DNA of 64,000 nucleotides from an uncultured bacterium (GCA_949285255.1 CASDXV010000002.1:62001-126000); one strand, 5' to 3'. Positions 17,922 to 26,756 are shown, counted from the stretch's first letter. The notes: a model not told the origin generated them from the sequence alone. Made by a program: numbers and translations.

Positions 17922-18740
17922 ATGAACATAACACTTGAAAACAAACAATGCTTAATAGCAGGTGATGGGTTACTGCCCGTTAAAATGGCTCAAAGTGCTA
18001 AAGAAAACGGATTTGAAGTTATTGCAATTTCACTTTCTTCAGACAACTGCAAAGAGCTTCAAAAGCACTGTTCAAAAGTCGTTTCGCTTGGTTTCGGGCA
18101 AGTTGAAACAATAGAAAAATTACTTAAAGACGAGGGCATAAAACAGCTCACTTTCTTAGGCAAGGTTTCAAAAACTATGCTCTTAAAGCGACCCAAACTT
18201 GAACCTAAAGCCATAGAATACATTAAAGAAGCCTTTAAATTAAACGATGACGCTATTATGTTAAGGATTGTGGAAGAGCTTGAAAAAATCGGCGTCAGCG
18301 TACTTGACCAGACAATATTTATCAAAAATCTTATGGTGCAAAAGGGTGTTCTTACAAAATGTTCACCGACCCAAGAAGAGCTCTATGACATAGAATACGG
18401 CTATAAAACAGCCAAAGAAATGGGCAAGCTCGACATCGGCCAATCTGTTGTTATGAAAAACCGCATGATTATGGCAGTTGAGGCGATTGAGGGAACGGAT
18501 AAGTGCATTAAAAGAGGCGCAAAACTTGCGCGCGGCAAGGGTGCTGTTGTGGTAAAAGTTGCAAAACCCAATCAAGACAAGAGATTTGACATACCAACAG
18601 TTGGTATCAGAACCCTTAAAACTATGCGCAGATACGGTGCAAACGTGCTTGCGCTTGAGGCAGGAGAAACAATTATAGTAAATCAAAAGGAAATGATTGA
18701 CTACGCTAACAAGCACAAAATATCAATCATAGCGGTTTAA
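17922..18740 (+). CDS. lpxI: UDP-2,3-diacylglucosamine pyrophosphatase LpxI
   Basis: 272 residues, the usual length for the LpxI (DUF1009) family. LpxI hydrolyses UDP-2,3-diacylglucosamine to lipid X in lipid A synthesis and replaces the unrelated LpxH of E. coli. The N-terminal segment (LIAGDGLLPVKMAQSAKENG) and the C-terminal segment with AVEAIEGTDKCIKRG, ARGKGAVVVKVAKPNQD and DIPTVG are characteristic. The gene lies directly upstream of lpxB, which uses its product. Cyanobacteria and alphaproteobacteria also use LpxI. High confidence. Confidence 0.95.
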   Translation: MNITLENKQCLIAGDGLLPVKMAQSAKENGFEVIAISLSSDNCKELQKHCSKVVSLGFGQVETIEKLLKDEGIKQLTFLGKVSKTMLLKRPKLEPKAIEYIKEAFKLNDDAIMLRIVEELEKIGVSVLDQTIFIKNLMVQKGVLTKCSPTQEELYDIEYGYKTAKEMGKLDIGQSVVMKNRMIMAVEAIEGTDKCIKRGAKLARGKGAVVVKVAKPNQDKRFDIPTVGIRTLKTMRRYGANVLALEAGETIIVNQKEMIDYANKHKISIIAV

Positions 18741-18741
18741 T

Positions 18742-19857
18742 ATGGCAAAAAAAATATTTATTATTACGGGTGAATCATCAGGGGACAAGCACGCCTCAGG
18801 CGTTGTAAGAGAACTAAAAAGACTAAATCCTGATGTAATTATAGAAGGTATAGGCGGTCAAAACCTTAAAGAGCAAGGCGTAAAATTGTTTTCCGACCAT
18901 TCTAAAATGGGAGGCATAGGACTTACACCAAAACTTATAATTGACCATTTTACTTTAGGCAAAAGAATTGTAGATTATCTTAAAAACTCCTTTAAGCCTG
19001 ATTTAGTGCTGCTTGTAGACTATGGAACTTTTAACCTTGCGATTTCAAAATTCCTTAAAAAAGAAGGCTTTAGGGTGTTTTACTTTATCCCGCCTCAAAT
19101 TTGGGCGTCAAGAAAATGGCGCATCCATACAATTAAAAAGAATATTGATAAAGTCTTTACAATCTTTCCTTTTGAAGAAAAAATGTATGAAAAAGAGGGT
19201 ATAAACTCCACTTTTGTCGGTCATCCTCTGAATTTTGAACTGCCTGAGGCAGCTAATAGAGAAGAGTTTTTCACTCGCCACGGTCTTGATAAAAACAAGC
19301 GCCTTGTAAGCGTTTTTCCCGGTTCAAGAATGTTTGAGATAAAATATCTCCTTAAAATATTTACGGGTGCGGTAAAAATAATAGAGAAAATCTGCCCCGA
19401 TGTGCAGTTTGTATTTTCTCATGCAAAAAACCTTAAAGATGACGCTTTTAGCGTGGATTACAAAACAATAAAAGGCGAAAATCAAGCACTTTTGAGCGTT
19501 TCAGACGCTCTTATTCTGGCATCGGGCACGGTAGCGCTTGAAGCGGCACTATACAACACTCCTATGATAATTGCTTATCGCGGGCCTTTATTTTTCTACT
19601 TGATTTATCTGATTGTAAGAAGCATTAAAAACGCCTGCCTTGTAAATATAATTACAGGAAAAGACATAGTAAAAGAGTTTTTAATGTATGATGCTAAGTC
19701 AAAAGATATAGCAGATGAAATAGTTAAGCTTTTAAATGACAACAACTACAGAGAAAAGCAAATACAAGGTTTAAAAGAAGTAAGCTCAATGCTTGGCGAT
19801 AAGCACTGTGTTGAAGAAGTAGCAAAATTAATAAATACGGAACTTACGGGGGAATAA
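18742..19857 (+). CDS. lpxB: Lipid-A-disaccharide synthase LpxB
   Basis: 371 residues of the GT19 family. It condenses UDP-2,3-diacylglucosamine with lipid X to form the lipid A disaccharide at the inner membrane. Motifs seen are GESSGDKHASGVV near the N-terminus, PPQIWASRKWR, PFEEKMYEKEG, FVGHPL, PGSRMFEIKYLL and ASGTVALEAALYNTPM in the donor-binding domain. Length matches the family (about 380). One base separates it from lpxI and from pgsA, so translation is continuous. With lptC, lptA and lpxI it shows that the cell makes an outer membrane with lipid A. Confidence 0.95.
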   Translation: MAKKIFIITGESSGDKHASGVVRELKRLNPDVIIEGIGGQNLKEQGVKLFSDHSKMGGIGLTPKLIIDHFTLGKRIVDYLKNSFKPDLVLLVDYGTFNLAISKFLKKEGFRVFYFIPPQIWASRKWRIHTIKKNIDKVFTIFPFEEKMYEKEGINSTFVGHPLNFELPEAANREEFFTRHGLDKNKRLVSVFPGSRMFEIKYLLKIFTGAVKIIEKICPDVQFVFSHAKNLKDDAFSVDYKTIKGENQALLSVSDALILASGTVALEAALYNTPMIIAYRGPLFFYLIYLIVRSIKNACLVNIITGKDIVKEFLMYDAKSKDIADEIVKLLNDNNYREKQIQGLKEVSSMLGDKHCVEEVAKLINTELTGE

Positions 19858-19858
19858 A

Positions 19859-20446
19859 ATGGCAAATATAATAACTCTTTCAAGAATTTTTATGGTCTTT
19901 ATTGTTGTTGCGCTTTTATTTATGCACAACAATAACGCAACACTTTTAGCCGTTATTTTAACGGTTTTTGTAATGTGGTTTGACGGACTTGACGGCTATG
20001 TTGCAAGAAAGTTCAATGAAACCTCAAAACTCGGCGCAGTTCTTGATATTATGGGCGATAGAATTGTAGAAAATGTTTTCTGGATAGCATTTTGCGCTAT
20101 GGGCTGGATAAATGTCGCTATACCGATAATTGTCCTTACAAGAGGAATAGTAACGGATTCTCTCCGCTCGCTTGCGCTTGCACAAGGCTACACCGCTTTT
20201 GGTGAAAAAACAATGATGCAGGGTAAAATTGCAAAATTTATCGTTGCTTCAAATTTCTCAAGATTCACATACGCACTATGCAAGGCAGTAGCGTTTTTAT
20301 TTATTATCGCGGGACATCTGCCCTTTAATTATGACCACAACGTACTTACAATAGGTATAGTCTGCGCTTGGATTGCAGTAGCATTTTGCGTTTTAAGGGG
20401 AATACCGGTTATAATCGAGAGCAAGAGATTTTTTGAAGTAAAATAA
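19859..20446 (+). CDS. pgsA: CDP-alcohol phosphatidyltransferase (PgsA type)
   Basis: 195 residues of integral membrane protein with the CDP-alcohol phosphotransferase signature DGLDGYVARKFNETSKLG-x3-D-x3-D (residues about 41-66). It would transfer phosphatidyl from CDP-diacylglycerol to glycerol 3-phosphate to make phosphatidylglycerol phosphate. The length and the cluster favour PgsA over PssA or cardiolipin synthase. GGGGAATAAA precedes the ATG. It competes for the same glycerol 3-phosphate used by the TagD-type enzyme upstream. Confidence 0.85.
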   Translation: MANIITLSRIFMVFIVVALLFMHNNNATLLAVILTVFVMWFDGLDGYVARKFNETSKLGAVLDIMGDRIVENVFWIAFCAMGWINVAIPIIVLTRGIVTDSLRSLALAQGYTAFGEKTMMQGKIAKFIVASNFSRFTYALCKAVAFLFIIAGHLPFNYDHNVLTIGIVCAWIAVAFCVLRGIPVIIESKRFFEVK

Positions 20447-20447
20447 A

Positions 20448-20924
20448 ATGCAAAAAAAATTCCTTAACATAGTAATGATAGAACCTGAAATACCGCAAAA
20501 CACGGGCAATGTAGCGCGTCTTTGCGCCTGCTGCGGAGCAAAGTTGTTTTTGTGCGGAAGATTAGGATTTTCTATGTCAAGCAAATACCTCAAGCGCTCG
20601 GGGCTTGATTACTGGGATAAAGTAGAGATTGAACACCTTGTAAGCTTTGAGGAACTTACAAACGAATTTCCCATCAAAGATAATAACTACTATTTTTTCA
20701 CCACAAAAGGAGAAAAAAACTACACACAAGTAAACTACAAAGACGGTGATTTTATCGTCTTTGGGCCTGAAACAAGAGGACTTAGCGATGAGATTTTAAA
20801 CAAATACAAAAATAATCTTGTTACAATCCCAATGATGGAAAACACAAGGAGCTTAAACCTCTCAAATTCAATAGCAATAGGAGCATACGAAGTCATAAGA
20901 CAGCTCGGGCATTTAGGAGAATAA
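20448..20924 (+). CDS. trmL: tRNA (cytidine/uridine-34 2'-O)-methyltransferase TrmL
   Basis: 158 residues, a SPOUT-fold methyltransferase. It methylates the ribose of the wobble base in tRNA-Leu. The knotted SAM site is visible as EIPQNTGNVARLCACCGAKL at the N-terminus, VFGPETRGL in the middle and IPMMENTRSLNLSNSIAIGA near the C-terminus, all typical for TrmL/YibK. Length matches (157 in E. coli). The 1-bp gaps on both sides put it in the lipid A operon although its job is unrelated. Confidence 0.92.
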   Translation: MQKKFLNIVMIEPEIPQNTGNVARLCACCGAKLFLCGRLGFSMSSKYLKRSGLDYWDKVEIEHLVSFEELTNEFPIKDNNYYFFTTKGEKNYTQVNYKDGDFIVFGPETRGLSDEILNKYKNNLVTIPMMENTRSLNLSNSIAIGAYEVIRQLGHLGE

Positions 20925-20925
20925 A

Positions 20926-21822
20926 ATGGATAATAATATTTCAATAACAAAACTCACAAAAGAAATAGTATCAAAGTTTCTGCCCCAAAGGGTACAGGTG
21001 TCTAACAAAGGAACATACGGCAATGTGCTAAATATTGCAGGTTCTATGTTCTACCCCGGAGCTGCTTATTTAAGCTCAATTTCCGCCCTTAAAGTAGGCG
21101 CAGGCGCTGTTATGCTTGCAAGTGCAAGCGATGTAATACCCCTTGTTGCCTCAAACTCACCTGATATAACCTTTCTTGACTTAGGTCAAAGCCCAGTTGG
21201 CACTATTCCAAAAGACGGCATAAAATACCTGGACGGTGTTGCAAACTCTCATGCGGTATCAATCGGCTGCGGTCTATCCACCCTTGGCGGAACAAAAAAC
21301 TTTGTAATGAGTTTTTTACAGAAACACATTGAATCTCAAACACCCATTATAATTGACGCCGATGCGATAAATATTTTATCGGGTACTAATAAAAAACTCT
21401 TCCCGCTAAATTCTATAATAACGCCTCATCCGCTTGAACTTTCAAGGCTTCTTGAGGTTGATGTAAAAGAAATTCAGTCTAATAGAATAAAATGGGCTTG
21501 GGAGGCAAGTAAGTATTTTGACTGCATAGTGCTTCTAAAAGGTCATGAAAGTGTAATTGCAGTACCTAACGGAAAAATATTTATAAATCCGACAGGAAAT
21601 TCCGCACTGTCAAAAGCAGGTGCAGGAGATGTCCTAACCGGTATGATTGCAGGGCTTTGCGCTCAAGGTGCAACGCTTGAAAATGCCGCTTGTCTTGGAG
21701 CATATCTGCATGGGCTCTGTGGTGAAATTGCAAGTAAAACTCAAGGCGAGTACTCAGTCCTTGCATCAAACTTACCAAATATAATACCTATGGCGATTAA
21801 AGAGATATTAACTGCAGGGTAA
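20926..21822 (+). CDS. nnrD: ADP/ATP-dependent NAD(P)H-hydrate dehydratase
   Basis: 298 residues matching the stand-alone C-terminal (YjeF-C, ribokinase-like) half of Nnr. It repairs damaged NAD(P)H hydrates. Key elements are GTYGNVLNIAGSMFYPGAA near the N-terminus, DADAINIL, TPHPLELSRLL, KGHESVIAV and the NPTGNSALSKAGAGDVLTGM anion-hole segment. The epimerase half is not fused here. GGAGAATAAA precedes the ATG. It is the last gene of the operon; the non-coding repeat region follows. Confidence 0.9.
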   Translation: MDNNISITKLTKEIVSKFLPQRVQVSNKGTYGNVLNIAGSMFYPGAAYLSSISALKVGAGAVMLASASDVIPLVASNSPDITFLDLGQSPVGTIPKDGIKYLDGVANSHAVSIGCGLSTLGGTKNFVMSFLQKHIESQTPIIIDADAINILSGTNKKLFPLNSIITPHPLELSRLLEVDVKEIQSNRIKWAWEASKYFDCIVLLKGHESVIAVPNGKIFINPTGNSALSKAGAGDVLTGMIAGLCAQGATLENAACLGAYLHGLCGEIASKTQGEYSVLASNLPNIIPMAIKEILTAG

Positions 21823-21862
21823 ACGCGCGCACCCTTAGGTTTTTTCGCCTGTGCAATTAAAA

Positions 21863-21923
21863 TTGCCACATGCGCACTTCACACACCATAGACTCGCTTG
21901 CTCTCAGCGCGCACAGTCGTGCT
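21863..21923. repeat. 61-bp direct repeat, copy 1
   Basis: Identical over 61 bp to 22022-22082, offset 159 bp. The unit is GC-rich, contains TGCGCAC and AGCGCGCACAG and encodes nothing credible. Confidence 0.9.
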
Positions 21924-22021
21924 CGTAGTGCACGGACTTGCTTTAAGCAAGTCCTATCGCACCGGCTTACGCCTTCGAGCTGCGCTCGGGTACGGTTCGT
22001 GCTTTGTGCCAAGCTCTTCGC

Positions 22022-22082
22022 TTGCCACATGCGCACTTCACACACCATAGACTCGCTTGCTCTCAGCGCGCACAGTCGTGCT
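22022..22082. repeat. 61-bp direct repeat, copy 2
   Basis: Second identical copy. It is followed three bases later by the 16-bp motif CTTCGAGCTGCGCTCG (22086-22101), which also occurs at 21973-21988 between the two copies. Confidence 0.9.
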
Positions 22083-22102
22083 GCGCTTCGAGCTGCGCTC
22101 GT

Positions 22103-22136
22103 AAAAAAAACGGCTCGATGCGTTCGCATTGAAGCC
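22103..22136 (-). terminator. Intrinsic terminator of rmuC
   Basis: On the minus strand an 11-bp stem with one bulged A (arms in 22111-22121 and 22126-22136, loop of 4) is followed by eight T residues. It lies about 120 bp beyond the rmuC stop. Confidence 0.8.
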
Positions 22137-22253
22137 GTGATGGATAGAATTAGTATTACGGAGTTTATAGAGGAGTTTACATCTGCATTAAAGCATGTAA
22201 ATTTTTCAATTTGTTAGTTTTTTCCATTTTTTGTCAATTAATTTTACAAAAAT

Positions 22254-23468
22254 TTACATAGATGTTTCTATAAGCTCTTCGTTTTCCTCTTCAAGATACT
22301 TCTGCTCTATTGCACCCGCGGGCGATACGCCAAATTCTTTCAATTTATTTGTACTTGAGAACAATCCGCCCTTGCCGCTAAGTGACTTTAGTACGGAATC
22401 AAAGTTTTTCTGCACGGTTGCAAAACTTGTCTTTAATTTTTCCATATGAGAAATTAGCGTTACAACTTTTGAGAAAATATTATCCCCGAGCTTTATTATC
22501 TCTCTTACGTTTTTCTCCTGATTTTTCTGTGCCCAAGAGTATTTAATAACCCTTAAAGTGGCAATAAGTGAGGCAGGGCCTACTATTATAACTTTCTTTT
22601 TGTATGCATCCTCAACAATTTTAGGATTTGAATAGATATAGTTAATGCATGCTTCAACAGGTACAAACATTAGCGTAAAATCAGGTGTAGCAAGCCCTTC
22701 AAGGTTATCATACTTTCCGCCAAGTTCGTTTATTCTATCTTCAATTGCACTGTAGAACTGCTTTAAATACCTGTTTTTTTCTTCTTCATCCTCACTGTTT
22801 ACAAGCTCTATAAAGTCCACAAGCGACATTTTTGAATCTATAACTATGTTTTTATTGTTGTCAGGATAGTAAACAACGGCATCCGGAGTAATTTTATTGC
22901 TATCAGGGTCAATATTTGAGCGAAAGCCCTTTTGTGTAACGTAAATACCGTTTGGACTATCGGCTTTATTTTCAAGCCCCGATGATTTTAAAATATTTTC
23001 TAAAATCATCTCGCCTAAAAGCCCTCTTGTTTTTGAATTTTCCTTAAAAGCGCGCGCAAGTTCCTGAGCTTGAGTTCTTATAAGATTATTTTCATTTGTA
23101 AGAGATTTTATCTGCTCTCTTATAATATTTGTATTTTGCACGCCTGAAATGTTAAACTCTTCAACTTTCTTTTGAAACTCGCTCATACGCTCTTTTAGCG
23201 GCGCAAGCTGGGTATCAAGGCGCTTTAGATTCTGTTCCTCGAGCATTTGCTGCTTATCTAAAAGTGCGGAATTTGCAAGATTAACAAACTCTTCTTTTAT
23301 GGTATTACACAGCTCTTGAGTAGTTTTATGTCCCTCAAGAGAGCTCTCAAGCTGCGCTTCAAGCTTTGCCCTATCGAGTTCGTATTTTAATTTTACATAT
23401 CTTCCTGCAAGAAAATATGTAATAATGCAACCTGATAAAAAACATAAAATATTAATTAAAACTGACAT
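22254..23468 (-). CDS. rmuC: RmuC-family DNA recombination protein
   Basis: 404 residues from the ATG at 23468, which has GGGGG five bases upstream. An in-frame extension to 23531 would run through the tRNA-Arg gene and is rejected. The N-terminus is a membrane helix (VLINILCFLSGCIITYFLAG), followed by a coiled coil to about residue 130 and the RmuC nuclease-like domain (GILGEMILENIL-like segment TRGLLGEMILENILKSSGL, then PDAVVYYPDNNKNIVIDSKM, where D and the K of DSK fit a PD-(D/E)xK core). RmuC limits inversions at short inverted repeats, of which this very neighbourhood has several. It follows tRNA-Arg by 16 bp on the same strand and may be co-transcribed. Confidence 0.9.
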   Translation of the reverse strand: MSVLINILCFLSGCIITYFLAGRYVKLKYELDRAKLEAQLESSLEGHKTTQELCNTIKEEFVNLANSALLDKQQMLEEQNLKRLDTQLAPLKERMSEFQKKVEEFNISGVQNTNIIREQIKSLTNENNLIRTQAQELARAFKENSKTRGLLGEMILENILKSSGLENKADSPNGIYVTQKGFRSNIDPDSNKITPDAVVYYPDNNKNIVIDSKMSLVDFIELVNSEDEEEKNRYLKQFYSAIEDRINELGGKYDNLEGLATPDFTLMFVPVEACINYIYSNPKIVEDAYKKKVIIVGPASLIATLRVIKYSWAQKNQEKNVREIIKLGDNIFSKVVTLISHMEKLKTSFATVQKNFDSVLKSLSGKGGLFSSTNKLKEFGVSPAGAIEQKYLEEENEELIETSM

Positions 23469-23484
23469 AATCCCCCTTTTATAC

Positions 23485-23558
23485 TGCGTCCGATGGGAGT
23501 CGAACCCATGACCTCTGGCTTCGGAGACCAACGCTCTATCCGACTGAGCTACGGACGC
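23485..23558 (-). tRNA. tRNA-Arg (CCG)
   Basis: 74 nt on the minus strand: GCGTCCG acceptor 5' half, D-arm AGCTCAGTCGGATAGAGC, anticodon loop CTCCGAA giving anticodon CCG, T-arm GGGTTCGACTCCC, and 3' half CGGACGC-A. CCA is not encoded. Acceptor stem pairs fully. Its 5' end is duplicated downstream on the plus strand (see repeats). Confidence 0.93.
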
Positions 23559-23587
23559 GCAAACTATCTTATTAAACTGTCAAACCG
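23545..23587. repeat. 43-bp repeat including tRNA-Arg 5' end, copy A
   Basis: Covers the first 14 nt of tRNA-Arg and 29 bp upstream of it. It recurs at 23657-23699 with a single T/C difference. This copy belongs to the functional tRNA. Confidence 0.9.
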
Positions 23588-23592
23588 TCCAG

Positions 23593-23606
23593 AGCTCAGT
23601 CGGATA
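23593..23606. repeat. Inverted copy of the tRNA-Arg D-arm
   Basis: AGCTCAGTCGGATA here is the perfect inverse of 23537-23550 inside the tRNA. Together they could form a 14-bp stem across the tRNA promoter region. Confidence 0.8.
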
Positions 23607-23624
23607 TATTTGAACTCTCGCAAA

Positions 23625-23660
23625 CTTCGTTCACTCGGTGAGCTTCGTTCACTCGGTGAG
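23625..23660. repeat. Two tandem 18-bp units
   Basis: CTTCGTTCACTCGGTGAG occurs twice head to tail (23625-23642 and 23643-23660), running straight into the second 43-bp copy. Confidence 0.9.
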
Positions 23661-23699
23661 CTACGGACGCGCAAACCATCTTATTAAACTGTCAAACCG
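23657..23699. repeat. 43-bp repeat with tRNA-Arg 5' end, copy B
   Basis: Second copy of the tRNA 5' end and its upstream flank (42 of 43 bp identical). The remainder of the tRNA is absent, so this is not a gene, but it may duplicate the tRNA promoter region. Confidence 0.9.
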
Positions 23700-23731
23700 C
23701 CAAACTAAACACTACGATCATATCACAAATT

Positions 23732-23763
23732 AAAAAAGCGGTCTTTGCCTAAACAAAGACCGC
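23732..23763 (-). terminator. Intrinsic terminator of the oad operon
   Basis: Perfect 10-bp stem GCGGTCTTTG/CAAAGACCGC (23738-23747 with 23754-23763), followed on the minus strand by TTTTTT. It lies 18 bp beyond the oadB stop. Confidence 0.9.
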
Positions 23764-23781
23764 AAATTTATGGTTCTACAA

Positions 23782-24951
23782 CTATTGGCAGATTGAAAGC
23801 AGAACACCTGCAGCAACAGCTGAACCAATAACACCTGCTACGTTTGGACCCATAGCGTGCATTAAAAGGTAGTTGTTAGGATTAAACTCAAGACCTACCT
23901 TGTTAACTACACGTGCTGCCATAGGAACCGCACTAACACCAGCCGCACCGATAAGAGGGTTGATAGGTGTTTTTGAGAATTTGTTCATAATCTTACCAAA
24001 TATTACACCCATACCTGTTGCAAAGCTGAAAGCTAACAAGCCAAGTACAAGGATATATAGAGTTTGAACAGTTAAGAACTGACTTGCTTGAAGTTTTGAA
24101 CCAACTGACAAACCAAGTAATATTGTAACGATATTGATAAATTCATTTTGCAGAGTTTTAGAAAGTCTTTCAACAACGCCTGATTCTTTACATAAATTAC
24201 CAAATGCAAGAGCACCGACAAGCGGACAAGCATCCGGAAGAAGAATTATGCAAAGACCGAGTACCAAAAGCGGGAACACGATTTTTTCACGTTGTGAAAC
24301 TTCTCTCATTTGAGTCATTTCAATTAATCGTTCTTTTTTAGTTGTAAACATTTTCATAATAGGAGGTTGAATAATCGGAACAAGAGCCATATATGAATAT
24401 GCAGCAACTGCGATTGCACCTAACAATTCAGGAGCAAGTCTTGAAGTAACGAAAATTGATGTAGGGCCGTCAGCACCGCCTATGATACCGATAGACGCTG
24501 CTTGAGGAAGTGTAAAACCAAGAAGCAGCGCAAAAAGCAAAGTTGAGAAAATACCAAACTGAGCCGCACCACCTAACAAGGCAGTTTTAGGGTTAGCGAT
24601 AAGAGGACCAAAGTCAGTCATAGCGCCGACACCCATAAAGATAAATAACGGGAACAGACCTGCGTGAATACCTGCTTCATAAACTATGCCCAAAAAACCT
24701 TTAGGGCCTGCTATATCGCACACGGGAATGTTTGCCAAAATACCGCCAAATGCAATAGGTACAAGCAAAAGAGGTTCAAATTCTTTTTTAATACCTAAGT
24801 ACAAAAGTACAAGACAAACAAGGAACATAATAGGTGCACCGTACATGTGCATTATCTGCTCTGCACCCGAGAGGTTAGGGTCAGCAGGGAGTATCATGTT
24901 GTATATCCCTGTTGACTTCCATAAGTTTGCAAAAATATCTGTAAAGTTCAT
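23782..24951 (-). CDS. oadB: Na+-translocating decarboxylase, beta subunit
   Basis: 389 residues of integral membrane protein of the OadB/GcdB/MmdB family. This subunit releases CO2 from carboxybiotin and moves Na+ outward across the cytoplasmic membrane. The conserved [21 protein letters not shown] segment is present (about residues 157-177), as is the C-terminal [18 protein letters not shown] region and a glycine-rich final helix. GGAGGT precedes the ATG. It directly follows the alpha subunit gene (11-bp gap). The substrate is set by the alpha subunit. A strong terminator closes the operon. Confidence 0.93.
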   Translation of the reverse strand: MNFTDIFANLWKSTGIYNMILPADPNLSGAEQIMHMYGAPIMFLVCLVLLYLGIKKEFEPLLLVPIAFGGILANIPVCDIAGPKGFLGIVYEAGIHAGLFPLFIFMGVGAMTDFGPLIANPKTALLGGAAQFGIFSTLLFALLLGFTLPQAASIGIIGGADGPTSIFVTSRLAPELLGAIAVAAYSYMALVPIIQPPIMKMFTTKKERLIEMTQMREVSQREKIVFPLLVLGLCIILLPDACPLVGALAFGNLCKESGVVERLSKTLQNEFINIVTILLGLSVGSKLQASQFLTVQTLYILVLGLLAFSFATGMGVIFGKIMNKFSKTPINPLIGAAGVSAVPMAARVVNKVGLEFNPNNYLLMHAMGPNVAGVIGSAVAAGVLLSICQ

Positions 24952-24962
24952 CTAATACCTCC

Positions 24963-26756
24963 TTAACCCAATGTAACCAGAACTTGGCCGTTTTTAACCT
25001 GTTCGCCTACATTTACGTCAATTGAAGCAACTTTACCTGATTTAGGTGATTTGATTTCAGTTTCCATTTTCATAGCTTCAAGTACCAAAAGTACATCGCC
25101 TTCTTCAATCATATCGCCTTCAGATACATTAATTTTAAGAACTGCACCCGGCAGAGCTGCTTTAATAGGAGTAGCATCAGATGAGCTAACGCCTTCTTTT
25201 GCTTCGATACCGTCTTTAACGGAGATATCATAAGTTTTTCCGTTAACAACAGCTTTATTGCCTTCAATTCTGACTGCGTATTTTTTGTTATTAACGCTAA
25301 CTGTGTAACCTTCAGGTTTATCTTCCATATCGCAAGCGGCTTTCATATTCGGGTCAATTTTTCTTACGCCGATTTGACCTTTGCCTTGTAGGAACATAAT
25401 ACCTTTTTCTTTACAAGCAGCTGCGATAAAGATATTTTCTTCAGTTTCTTCAAGATTTGCTTCTTTAAGCATTTTCTTAGCAGCTTCGATACCTTTGTTG
25501 GGGTCTTTGTCGTTAAGGTCAACAACAAGTTCTTTCGTAGGTTGAAGTCCCAGTTGTTCTTCAGCCATTTTTACAACTTCTGGGTCAGGTTCACAAGGAG
25601 TTTTACCAAAGTAACCAAGAACCATTTTGCCGTAACCCTCAGTCATTTTCTTCCAAGCGCCAAACATTACGTTAGAATATGCTTGTTGGAAATAGAACTG
25701 AGAAACAGGAGTAACAGATGTTGCAAAACCGCCTTTTTCAACGACTTCTTTCATAGCTGCAACAACTTCGGGGAATTTATCCATTGTGCCGTTATCTCTC
25801 ATCATTTGAGTGTTAGCGGTAAGCGCACCACCCGGCAGAGGAGATGAAATAATAACAGGGTTAACTGCCATAGCTTCAGGAGGCAGGAAGTAGTCTTTCA
25901 TACATTCTTTGAAAATTTCTTCTGTTTCAAGAATTTTTTCTACGTCAATACCCAAATCGTATTCAGTGCCTTTTAGAGCATGCCACATAGAAACGATATC
26001 AGGTTGAGCAGTACCGCCTGAAACAGGTTTCATAGAAAGGTCGATACCGTCAGCGCCACCGTCAAGTGCAGCAAGGTAAGCAGCAAGACCTGTACCTGCT
26101 GTTTCATGAGAGTGGAAACGAATATGAGCGTCAGGGCCCAAGATTTCTCTTGTTCTCTTGATTGTTTCATATACTTTTCTTGGTGAAGATGTACCTGATG
26201 CATCTTTGAATGCCAAAGATGTAAAAGGAATACCTGCGTCTAATATAGAGCGAAGAACTCTTTCATAAAACTCAACATCATGAGCACCGCTGCAGCCAAT
26301 TGGAAGTTCCATCATAGTGATTGTAACTTCGTGATTCAGACCGTTATCAACGATACATTGACCTGAGTAGATAAGGTTGTTTACATCGTTTAGTGCGTCA
26401 AAGTTACGGATTGTTGTCATACCGTGTTTTTTGAACATTTTAGCGTGAAGGTTGATGATATCACGGGGTTGAGAATCAAGACCTACCACGTTAACACCAC
26501 GGGCAAGTGTTTGAAGATTAACATCAGGACCAACGGTTTTTCTGATTGTGTCCATCATATCAAAAGCATTTTCGTTGCAGTAGAAAATAGGTGATTGAAA
26601 ACGAGCACCGCCACCTACTTCAAAGTGTCTTAAACCTGCATTTACGGCAGATTCAAGAGCAGGCAAAAAATCTTTTGTGAAAACTCTTGCACCGTATACG
26701 GATTGAAAACCGTCACGGAACGAGGTATCCATAACTTTAATTTGTTTTTTTGTCAT
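24963..26756 (-). CDS. oadA: Oxaloacetate decarboxylase-type alpha subunit with biotin domain
   Basis: 597 residues. Residues 1-290 are an HMGL-like carboxyltransferase TIM barrel with metal ligands (DTSFRDGFQS near the start, FKDASGT, HSHETAG near 215-221). Residues 300-430 are the PycB/OadA conserved domain. The C-terminal 70 residues are a biotin carrier domain with EAMKMETEIKSP; the lysine between the two methionines takes biotin. It would move the carboxyl group of oxaloacetate to biotin. DGFQS and HSHETAG deviate from the usual DAHQS and HCHATTG, so a related 2-oxo acid or carboxylic acid substrate is possible. GAGG lies before the ATG. The gene order with oadG and birA supports a Na+ pump. 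Confidence 0.88.
   Translation of the reverse strand: MTKKQIKVMDTSFRDGFQSVYGARVFTKDFLPALESAVNAGLRHFEVGGGARFQSPIFYCNENAFDMMDTIRKTVGPDVNLQTLARGVNVVGLDSQPRDIINLHAKMFKKHGMTTIRNFDALNDVNNLIYSGQCIVDNGLNHEVTITMMELPIGCSGAHDVEFYERVLRSILDAGIPFTSLAFKDASGTSSPRKVYETIKRTREILGPDAHIRFHSHETAGTGLAAYLAALDGGADGIDLSMKPVSGGTAQPDIVSMWHALKGTEYDLGIDVEKILETEEIFKECMKDYFLPPEAMAVNPVIISSPLPGGALTANTQMMRDNGTMDKFPEVVAAMKEVVEKGGFATSVTPVSQFYFQQAYSNVMFGAWKKMTEGYGKMVLGYFGKTPCEPDPEVVKMAEEQLGLQPTKELVVDLNDKDPNKGIEAAKKMLKEANLEETEENIFIAAACKEKGIMFLQGKGQIGVRKIDPNMKAACDMEDKPEGYTVSVNNKKYAVRIEGNKAVVNGKTYDISVKDGIEAKEGVSSSDATPIKAALPGAVLKINVSEGDMIEEGDVLLVLEAMKMETEIKSPKSGKVASIDVNVGEQVKNGQVLVTLG

Larger units (their letters stand above)
21823..22253. 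other. Non-coding GC-rich repeat region
   Basis: Some 430 bp without a credible gene between convergent nnrD and rmuC. From about 21825 to 22140 the GC content is plainly higher than in the flanking genes. It holds two identical 61-bp copies, a 16-bp repeat (21973-21988 and 22086-22101), an inverted repeat with 10-bp arms at 21934-21954 and the rmuC terminator. Open frames on both strands here are by-products of the repeats. Confidence 0.7.

Noticed and set aside
21857-22217. Two overlapping open frames on opposite strands with nearly the same repeated peptide
   Set aside because: They arise from the 61-bp repeats and GC-rich composition; no ribosome site, repeated low-complexity peptide, and mirrored on both strands.
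23469-23531. N-terminal extension of rmuC upstream of 23468
   Set aside because: It would translate through tRNA-Arg. The ATG at 23468 has GGGGG at correct spacing and begins the membrane helix.
23625-23660. CRISPR array
   Set aside because: Only two directly adjacent 18-bp units without spacers and no cas genes.
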